From Bradyrhizobium septentrionale (GTDB lineage: Bacteria > Pseudomonadota > Alphaproteobacteria > Rhizobiales > Xanthobacteraceae): a stretch of 64,000 nt of DNA. The stretch is taken from assembly GCF_011516645.4 (NCBI RefSeq), contig NZ_CP088285.1:4544501-4608500 (forward strand). The letters run 5' to 3'. Under the pieces are notes generated by a model. The model was not told where the DNA came from, did no database searches, and saw only the letters and a list, made by a program, of their open reading frames with translations. The translations under genes were made by a program, and so were the position numbers. Shown piece by piece: positions 56,749 to 64,000 of the stretch. How positions within the stretch are numbered: position 1 is the stretch's first letter; each line of letters starts with the position of its first letter.

Positions 56749-57531
56749 ATGTCTGATCTCGCTATCGAACTTCACTCGGTGAGCAAGCGCTATCGGCTAT
56801 TTCGCTCGAAGGGGTGGCGGATGGCCGACGCGCTGGGCCTGCCAACACCCAAGGATGCCCCGTGGGATTTCTGGGCACTTCGAAATGTGAACCTTTCTTT
56901 GAAGCGCGGCGAGCGCGTTGGTCTCATCGGCCGCAACGGCGCGGGGAAGAGCACGCTGCTTAAGCTGATCGCTGGTCTGATCCGGCCGAGCAACGGGTCA
57001 CTTCGGGTCTCTGGGCGCGTGACGGCGCTCATGGAGATGGGAACCGGATTCCATCCCGATCTCACTGGCGCTCAAAACCTGCGTGCGTCGCTCGCCTATT
57101 TGGGCGTCACCGGTAGAGCTGCGGACAAGAAGGCTGATGAGATTACTGAGTTCGCGGAACTCGGTGATTTTATCCATCACCCCTTCCGTATCTATTCGGC
57201 TGGCATGCAAGCCCGTCTCACCTTTGCAGTCGCCACAAGTGTCGACCCCGATATCCTCATCGTGGACGAAATTCTCGGTGTGGGAGACGCGTATTTCTCC
57301 ATCAAAGCCGCGGCCCGAATGAAGGACCTCACACGGAATGGTGCTACGCTGCTGTTGGTTTCACATGACCGCGCCTCCGTACAAATGATGTGTAGTCGGG
57401 CCGCCTGGATTGATCGGGGCCGAGTAGCGGCCGAACGCGACACGCTAACTCTCTGTAAGTCCTACATGTCAGCAATTCGACTGCGGGAAGATGCCCGGCT
57501 CAAGGTGGCCGAGACGGGCACTAGCCTTTAG
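56749..57531 (+). CDS. ABC transporter ATPase (Wzt type) for polysaccharide export
   Basis: A 260-residue ATP-binding subunit. Walker A is GRNGAGKST, the Q-loop follows MEMGTGFHPDL, the signature is YSAGMQARL, Walker B is DILIVDEIL and the H-loop is VSHDR. The GFHPDLTGAQNL pattern after Walker A is typical of Wzt/TagH exporters. It overlaps the permease stop by 8 bp, so the two were coupled. The frame ends after the ATPase domain; a Wzt-C-like domain continues in another frame. Confidence 0.92.
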   Translation: MSDLAIELHSVSKRYRLFRSKGWRMADALGLPTPKDAPWDFWALRNVNLSLKRGERVGLIGRNGAGKSTLLKLIAGLIRPSNGSLRVSGRVTALMEMGTGFHPDLTGAQNLRASLAYLGVTGRAADKKADEITEFAELGDFIHHPFRIYSAGMQARLTFAVATSVDPDILIVDEILGVGDAYFSIKAAARMKDLTRNGATLLLVSHDRASVQMMCSRAAWIDRGRVAAERDTLTLCKSYMSAIRLREDARLKVAETGTSL

Positions 57532-58519
57532 CGCCAGTTCGAATTCGGGAAGTCATTTTGTGACGGGTAGATTTGTCACCGGTGCGCCGTCTGCCCCGAA
57601 AGCACGCCATCGTGTTCGTTCGATCCGACTATTGATAGATGATAAGGAGCAGGCGTCTCTGCGCGTTGGCGACGCTCGCGACAATGACTCGACGGAAGTC
57701 GTTTGGCTGACTGACGCGCCGGGCTATACCAACTGGTCCGCGCCCCAGGTAGGACCGGACAATACGGTTTGGCGGGAATTTCGTGACGAGAATGGACGCT
57801 ACTTGCACGCCCCTTTCACCATTCGGATTCCCTCTGACCTGATTGCATCCGGGATTGTGGAGATCGAGCATGCGGCCGTTGCCGGTGAGGATGTGCGGGT
57901 TGAGTTCACGACTGACGAAGCCTATTCGCTGGCTGCCACATTATCTCCATCACCTGACGGCGCGTGGGGAACTGAGCGTCTGCGTTTGCCAGCAAAGTTG
58001 TCGTCGTCCACCGACTCAGCGCGGGAGCAATCGACAACGGAGAACGTGGACCATGTTGTGGATGGCGACTCTTACGGAGCGGGCGAAGCTCAAATCACGG
58101 CGGTACGTTTCTTTTCGCCTGACGATGAGCGGAGCGAAGAGCGTCGAACGTTTATATGCGGCGAGGCAGCCGCGGCCGAGATAGAGTGGGAGGCATCGAG
58201 TACTATCGATCATTGTCGACTGGTCCTCGCTGTCTACCGTTTGGATGGCCGCTGCGCAGCACAGGTCGTTAGTCCGGCTTCCACGCGGACGGCAGGTCGG
58301 CACCGTGATCGCGTTTCGCTGATGCCAATTCGGCTTGGACCGATGGAATACATCGTATCCGTAGGCGTTTTTAGAGATCTTCACGACGAGCATCATCATG
58401 GTGGGGATCCTCTACATGTGCTCGATCGGCGCTTTCGTCTCAAGGTCATGAGTCCCCCAAATAGGGGCCTTGAAACCGGCGATTTTCTGCACGATGCAAC
58501 GTGGCTGTCCTACAGTTAG
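57491..58519 (+). CDS. Wzt C-terminal-type carbohydrate-binding protein
   Basis: A 342-codon frame overlapping the ATPase end by 41 bp; the true start is uncertain. The C-terminal part (AQITAVRFFSPDDERSEERR, EIEWEASSTIDHCRLVLAVY, FRDLHDEHHHGGDPLHVLD) resembles the beta-sandwich Wzt-C domain that binds the non-reducing end of the exported glycan. The N-terminal part (VVWLTDAPGYTNWSAPQVGP) looks like another beta domain. It may be a frameshifted continuation of the ATPase or a separate subunit. Confidence 0.65.
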   Translation: MPGSRWPRRALAFSASSNSGSHFVTGRFVTGAPSAPKARHRVRSIRLLIDDKEQASLRVGDARDNDSTEVVWLTDAPGYTNWSAPQVGPDNTVWREFRDENGRYLHAPFTIRIPSDLIASGIVEIEHAAVAGEDVRVEFTTDEAYSLAATLSPSPDGAWGTERLRLPAKLSSSTDSAREQSTTENVDHVVDGDSYGAGEAQITAVRFFSPDDERSEERRTFICGEAAAAEIEWEASSTIDHCRLVLAVYRLDGRCAAQVVSPASTRTAGRHRDRVSLMPIRLGPMEYIVSVGVFRDLHDEHHHGGDPLHVLDRRFRLKVMSPPNRGLETGDFLHDATWLSYS

Positions 58520-58532
58520 AGTAGTGCGGAAT

Positions 58533-60230
58533 ATGGTAGAGGCCGATTCGTCAAGTTACTATCAGCAGGAAGCGCTTTGGCGCCAGGATATTGATGCTTC
58601 TACAAGAGAAGTGCGCGATGCTGTCCTAGCCATGATCCCTCAAGATGCTCGCAGCATTTTGGACGTCGGATGTGGAAACGGAGCTATTACTAATCATCTA
58701 CCTGCGGATCGCCATGTCGAAGGCTGTGACATCTCGCCGGCAGCATTAGCCCATGTCCGCTATTCTTCGAGGGTTGCCGAGATCACCGCGCTACCGTTTT
58801 CCGACGGCGCATTCGACCTGGTGCTAGCCACGGATGTGTTGGAGCACATCGCTGAAAGCGAGTATCGGAAGGCGCTCGATGAGCTCTATCGCGTATCGAC
58901 ACGGTGGCTGCTTATTGCTGTCCCGTACAATGAGACTCGCGACGCCGCGACGGTCGACTGCGGCTCCTGTGCCCGTGGTTTCCATATGCATTGGCACCAG
59001 CGGTCGTATTCTGCGGAGATATTGGCGCGGCTTTGGGAAGGAAGGGCTGCTGCGGTCAACCGCGCCTTTTGCGGCGCGCGCTGGCGATGGAGTTCATCAC
59101 TTGTTGTTCAGCTGCTGCATCTCTTTAACGGTCGCCATTACGATTTCGAGCACGCTCAGTGCCCATGCTGTGGCTCGCCCTATCAGCCAAAGCAGGCACA
59201 GTTGTCGGCCGCATTTGAGCACCGAATAGAAGCCTTGCATTATACGCTCGCTCTGACGGGACGAATCCCCTGGCCGCAGCGCTCGGAGATAGTCATGCTT
59301 TTCGACAAGACGACTGTGGCGGCAAGGCCGGATGTGTTGACTGAAGATAAGCAGAGTCCTCCGATAGCCCTGCCGCCACAGATTGAGCGTGACGATCTCC
59401 CGATGCTTGTCGATCCTAGTAGCTATGAGCGGGCGCCTTACCTGGTCCCGGGTCTGGCAAATACGACGGCAATCTTTCTCCCGCGTTTGCCTATGCGCGT
59501 TCGCGCGACGCCCAATTTGCCCTTGGTTATGTACGATCCCCTCGTCCAGCAGGACGTATCGCTCCAGTCGGAATCTGAAGGTTGGTGCAGCGTCCCCGCC
59601 GTATCCGCTTCTCGCTTTGGTTATCTTCTGCGCATCGTTGAATCCTCTGGGCCGATGATCTCTATTTCGTTGGAGGGCGAGGTCGATCCCTTGCTGGCTG
59701 AATCTTCTGTGCGCTCTGGCGCTTCTGCTCTGGAGCGTCACGTTGGCGAGTTATCGAAGCTCAATGAAGAACTTGAAGACAAGCGTGCCGCCGGAGAAGA
59801 ACGGATCGAGGCGCTCCTCCGTCTTTGTTCGGAGCTCGAGGCTGGCCGAGCTCAGGCAGAGAAACGGATAGAGGAGTTGTTGAAGGTCGCGGACGAGCTT
59901 GAAGCGAAACGCATCGTTAGCGCAGGCCAGATCGAAGGGCGCCTGAGGCATTGCGCGGAGCAGCAGGAGAGCGGAGCTGAGTCAGAGAGCCGGATACAAG
60001 AGCTGTTGAAGTTCAACGAAGAACTCGAAGCAAAGCGCTCGGCTAGCGAGGATCGGATCGAAGCACTTCTTCATCTCTGCTCGGAACTTGAGGTTGGTCG
60101 AGCTCAGTCAGAGCATCGGATTCAGGAGCTTTTAGGACTTGCCGAGGAGCTTGAGGGTAAGCGTGCGGCAGCTGAAGAGAGAATTCGCCGTTTGCTGGAG
60201 AAAGAAGCTCCAGATACTAAAGCCCCATGA
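58533..60230 (+). CDS. Methyltransferase with a repetitive coiled-coil tail (WbdD-like)
   Basis: 565 residues from ATG 58533. The N-terminal domain is a class I SAM methyltransferase (ILDVGCGNGAITNHL, DGAFDLVLATDVLEHIAE), with a zinc-ribbon-like CPCCGSPYQPKQ near residue 210 and a Pro/beta-rich middle. The last 160 residues are seven tandem 21-residue units plus a partial eighth, predicted as a continuous coiled coil. In WbdD a methyltransferase caps the O-antigen and a coiled coil measures its length; no kinase domain is seen here. It probably works with the ABC exporter just upstream. Confidence 0.78.
   Translation: MVEADSSSYYQQEALWRQDIDASTREVRDAVLAMIPQDARSILDVGCGNGAITNHLPADRHVEGCDISPAALAHVRYSSRVAEITALPFSDGAFDLVLATDVLEHIAESEYRKALDELYRVSTRWLLIAVPYNETRDAATVDCGSCARGFHMHWHQRSYSAEILARLWEGRAAAVNRAFCGARWRWSSSLVVQLLHLFNGRHYDFEHAQCPCCGSPYQPKQAQLSAAFEHRIEALHYTLALTGRIPWPQRSEIVMLFDKTTVAARPDVLTEDKQSPPIALPPQIERDDLPMLVDPSSYERAPYLVPGLANTTAIFLPRLPMRVRATPNLPLVMYDPLVQQDVSLQSESEGWCSVPAVSASRFGYLLRIVESSGPMISISLEGEVDPLLAESSVRSGASALERHVGELSKLNEELEDKRAAGEERIEALLRLCSELEAGRAQAEKRIEELLKVADELEAKRIVSAGQIEGRLRHCAEQQESGAESESRIQELLKFNEELEAKRSASEDRIEALLHLCSELEVGRAQSEHRIQELLGLAEELEGKRAAAEERIRRLLEKEAPDTKAP
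59739..60179 (+). repeat. Seven 63-bp tandem repeats encoding three-heptad units
   Basis: Exactly 441 bp encode seven units of 21 residues, aligned on the pattern RIxxLLxxxxELExxRAxxE. Two unit types alternate: type A has EELE-KR (units 1, 3, 5, 7) and type B has CSELE-GRAQ (2, 6, with a diverged 4). The higher-order period is therefore 42 residues (126 bp). A unit of 21 residues is three heptads, so gain or loss of units preserves the coiled coil. Confidence 0.85.
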
Positions 60231-60509
60231 CTTAGCCAGCGATGTGCCGAGATTAGTTTGTCGCCAAATGGGGCATCCTCCGGAGAGCCTGGATGCTTTG
60301 TGACGTTTGACCATAGTGTCGTTTCGAGGTGCGACAAAATTACTATCCACGCGAATTTGCACTGCTGGCCGCATTCGCTACCGGCGATGTTCGGGATCTA
60401 ATCGTGCAACGCTGCTGCTGGCGGTTCCGCGAAGCCTCTCGCCTGGCTGGAACGAAGAGCCTCAGCTAATTAACATTGCTCCGACGAATCCATGAACGCA
60501 CGACGTCAC

Positions 60510-60840
60510 AGTATTGCCCGGACACACCAGAGAACACCATCACCGTTATCAGCCGCCTTCTTCGCGGCTGGTGCGGTTACTTCGACCAAGCCCTTTCATG
60601 AAGACGTATGACTTCATCGGGTGGTACGTCGATCGCCGTCTGCGGCACTGGATAATGCGACGACCAGGAGGAGGTGGTAGGGGCTTCGAAGAGTATCCGC
60701 AGGATTACCGGCACGATACGCTCCAACTCTTCCGCATCCAGACCGTCGTACTGACCGATCGAGCGCGAAGGTCTGACGGACAAGTAAAAGCCGGGTGCGC
60801 GAAATCTGCATGCCCGGTTTGACGAGCGACGTTTGAAGCG
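60510..60840 (+). mobile_element. Group II intron 3' fragment
   Basis: Contains the end of an intron-encoded protein in two frames: VISRLLRGWCGYFDQALS, then KTYDFIGWYVDRRLRHWIMR and RGFEEYPQDYRHDTLQLFRI. A domain V hairpin follows with AGC at 60789-60791 (AGCCGGGTGCGCG, then GCCCGGTTT). The RT domain and 5' half are absent. It represents a fourth intron lineage, inactive. Confidence 0.75.
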
Positions 60841-61775
60841 GAACTGTGGTGCGAACTGCGACACCGGCGAAGGCCGCGGAAATAGTAAAGACTCGCGACT
60901 TATGGTCACCGTGGTAGCGTCCAGTCTGCCGACCTCGAGAATCCGGTCATCGAGGAAGCGACCTGCCAATATTGAGCGCGTAGCGGATGTCATCAGCGAG
61001 CATCGAGCCGCTGGAGATCATCCACGGATGTTTTTCGAACCACGGCTTTAACGACCCGACCAGAGGCCAGCGGGCGTTCCATGCGCGCGGCGCCGGTGCC
61101 TGGTCAAATTGACCCGAGGCTGGCGTCCGGCGGATCGCAAAGCTCTACGCCATCGAAGCTCCACCAATTCACCAATGCATGAGCGTCCACGATTCTTGTG
61201 ATGAGCGATTTCGCTCAGCCGATCATAACTGTCATAGGTATCGGATAAGCGTCTGTTGAAGCCGTCCAGGGACTATTCTGCGAATGCGCGACTGCGACCG
61301 AGGGCATATCGGCAGAGCACGATCGCAGACTTGACCGCTATAGCCGCGGTCGTTGGACGATCGTCCAAAAGTCGCGCTTCTTCGTTTGACCACGCTCAGA
61401 TCGGGCACCGGCGCCACGATTTCACACGAACAGGCGATCCGCGGCTGCGAAATCGCAGCACATGAGGTTGGCAACGGGCTGCCGATGGGAAGCAGGGCGG
61501 CATCACCAATTGCCAAGTGTCGCGCGATCAAGCCCGATCCCTTGGCGGCCATAGATTTCGGCCTAAGGGTGAACGGGCGTCAGCAGGAGTTTCTACGATC
61601 AATGGGGTTGCCGAGCCGTTGTCCTCTCCCAAATTTGGTAGGTTGAACTTAGTGGACCGCGCCCTTTAATGGCCGATAGTCAAGGACCCGCGGGCCCAAA
61701 GGCAGGTCAGAGGATCGAGCCAAGCTTGCCGCAACCGAGGGATTTCAGCGAACGTTTCTTCGGGCGAGTTTAACA
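60841..61775. other. Remnant region without a called gene
   Basis: About 0.9 kb. Weak minus-strand similarity to IS66 TnpC (LADDIRYALN then RFLDDRILEV, near 60910-61020) and a short plus-strand RRIAKLYAIEA near 61120 suggest IS66 scraps. The rest shows no supported frame. Confidence 0.4.
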
Positions 61776-63100
61776 ATGAAGTCAGTAGGCCATACGATGC
61801 TCCGTGCTCTCGTTCTAATAGCCTTAACGGTTTTCGTCACAACACGGTCGATCGCTCAGGGCACCAACGCCAATCCCTTCTACGTTGACCAAGGTCTGGA
61901 TTGGACCGCGGCAGCGAGAGCAGATTTCTATTCGCGCGATCAAGGCTCGCGTTTGATCGCGTTGTCTAGGATGCAGGCCCTGAAGCAAAGGAACGGACAG
62001 CCGTTCCTGGCGGATGGTTTGTCACGGTTATCTACCGAATCCTGCAACTCCGGCCAACCTTCCCATAGGCTTTCACGCTCTGGCCCTCAAGACTGTCAGG
62101 TCGTGGGAATGACTTGTTCAGCATGTCACACGCTCCAGATCGAAGTTAACGGCAAGGTGTATCGGGTGGATGGCGGTCCGGGGTTCGTCGACTTCTACGC
62201 ACTGCTTCGCGACCTAGACAAGGCGGTGGGCGAAGTGATTGCCAGCGACAGCTCATTCGCTCCGTTTGCTGCAGCTGTTCTGCGGTCCGCAGTGCCGGAT
62301 GCGATAGATGTTGCGGATCTTCGTCTACAGGTAGGTGGGTGGTACTTGCGGTTTCACACGCTCATGCATGGTGCGCGCGCTGCCAGAGAACGGCTGGGGG
62401 TTTGCCGTTTGGATGCTGTAGGGATGATTTTCAACCGCGTATCCGGTCTGGACATCGGTCCGCCACCCGACTTCATGATTCCGGAAAACATAAAAACCGC
62501 CGACGCTCCCGTGAGATATCCATTCCTTTGGAATGCGCCGCGGCAAGACAAGACGCAGTGGCCGGGTTTCGCAAAAAACGGAAGTGGCATTGTAGGGCTG
62601 GCTCGGAACGTGGGCCAGGTTCTGGGGGGCTAAGTTTGAGCCGAAACGTCAGGGAGGGGTCATCAATTTCCTCATCAATAATTCCGCTAACTTCGACGGT
62701 CTGAGCGAACTCGAAAACTTAGTAACGCGAATCGGCCCTCCGAAATGGCCTTGGAAGTGTGACGCTGTCTTGGTTGCCCAAGGCGACGTGATTTTCGAAA
62801 GAGATCCCGCCGAAGGGGGATGTAGCGCATGCCATGCGATCCAAGAGGGCGAGCAGCGCGTTCCGTTCGTCAAGACGTGGAGACTGCGATCCAAAACGCG
62901 GGTACACGGGAATACGATGCCTCGCCTGGAAAGCGAAGACTGGCGTGCTGAAAGGAGCGTACATTCCGCTGGCGACGGCTCCCCTTGAGGAGAGCGATCA
63001 GGTTCTTAACATTCTTGCGACCTCGGTTATTGGCTCGATCGCAGAACACGTGTTGACCGGCGGCACCGCTTCCACCACAGCGCGGGTGGCGGTGGCGCCA
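61776..63100 (+). pseudogene. Dihaem c-type cytochrome (peroxidase/RoxA-like), copy 2, decayed
   Basis: From ATG 61776, with a signal peptide (MLRALVLIALTVFVTTRSIA). The first haem site is CSACH (GMTCSACHTLQIEV), then GGPGFVDFYALLRDLD and PPPDFMIPENIKTADAPVRY. After a frameshift near 62630 it continues NFDGLSELENLVTRIGPPKW and the second haem site CSACH (GGCSACHAIQEGEQRV). Another shift comes near 62900, and the gene is cut at about 63100, where a LacI remnant begins. It keeps regions deleted in copy 1 but lacks the C-terminus that copy 1 retains. Confidence 0.8.
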
Positions 63101-63111
63101 CTTGCCGTCGA

Positions 63112-64000
<889 letters not shown>

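Larger units (their letters stand above)
54438..56756 (+). pseudogene. ABC-2 polysaccharide export permease (Wzm type), split by IS5
   Basis: N-part 54438-54907 and C-part 56438-56756 join in frame (HFTQFIF then TVGLIW) to a 262-residue protein, the normal length of Wzm/TagG permeases. Helices include ATFLHDLRQRHGASFFGLAW, TVLFPVIFLGLYSLVFSLIL and LVSPLLLFLMLVSPIGYTDD. The conserved NPLYYMISIYRDLI segment is in the C-part. IS5 copy 2 (54908-56431) sits between them with TATTTT duplications. The C-part overlaps the ATPase start. As sequenced the transporter has no functional permease. Confidence 0.9.

Noticed and set aside
59739..60179. Treating the 63-bp repeats as a non-coding satellite
   Set aside because: The unit is a multiple of three, the frame stays open through all copies, and the encoded units have heptad character, so they are part of the gene.

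Overview
The window is a GC-rich, heavily decayed accessory region. The gene families (IS66, IS3, IS256, IS110 and IS481 transposases, DUF5677, DUF3892, RidA, sarcosine-oxidase-like and class III aminotransferase genes) are of the kind found in alphaproteobacteria of the order Hyphomicrobiales. Bradyrhizobium or a close relative is the likeliest host, probably in a symbiosis-island-like or other laterally acquired segment. That host call rests on family resemblance only: there is no rRNA or tRNA, and I recognised no nod box, tts box or CRISPR array. Mobile elements and their remnants fill roughly half of the sequence, and many non-transposase genes are broken.

Layout. 0-6.4 kb: an IS6 element, then a flavin amine oxidase gene split by an IS3 element, a decayed membrane-protein gene and a frameshifted class III aminotransferase. 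7-12.2 kb: small accessory genes, including a frameshifted DUF5677 gene behind a Lys-rich mini-gene, an intact DUF3892 gene and a 63-residue gene. 12.2-18.2 kb: a three-level nest, an IS256 transposase gene split by an IS66 element whose tnpC is split by a group II intron. 18.2-24.6 kb: a second group II intron in front of a small gene, a HigA-like antitoxin with a frameshifted toxin, an ISL3 remnant, and an IS110 transposase gene interrupted by a third group II intron whose removal restores the reading frame. 25.7-34.9 kb: an intact exported RidA protein, an IS5-family element (copy 1), a decayed secreted protein, a zinc-ribbon/globin fusion, a decayed dihaem cytochrome gene, a 12-G tract between two small genes, and small hypothetical genes. 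34.9-37.4 kb: an intact IS66 element. 37.5-45 kb: remnants, an intact FAD monooxygenase beside a broken MFS gene, a second copy of the small-gene block seen near 33-34.5 kb, and an IS5-family element carrying a passenger gene. 45-50 kb: BatD-like and other remnants, an intact zinc alcohol dehydrogenase and an IS3 element. 50-60.3 kb: a polysaccharide-export locus. 60.3-64 kb: a group II intron fragment, a second dihaem cytochrome pseudogene, a LacI remnant and the start of a Gfo/Idh/MocA oxidoreductase.

The most coherent system is the 52-60.2 kb locus. It holds a sugar-type methyltransferase, an acyltransferase remnant, a glycosyltransferase remnant, an ABC-2 permease (Wzm type) split by IS5 copy 2, its ATPase (Wzt type), a Wzt-C-like domain in a separate frame, and a methyltransferase ending in seven exact 21-residue coiled-coil repeats. 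By analogy with WbdD/Wzm/Wzt systems this looks like an ABC-transporter-dependent glycan pathway with a chain-capping enzyme and a coiled-coil length ruler. The permease is now interrupted, so the pathway should be inactive as sequenced.
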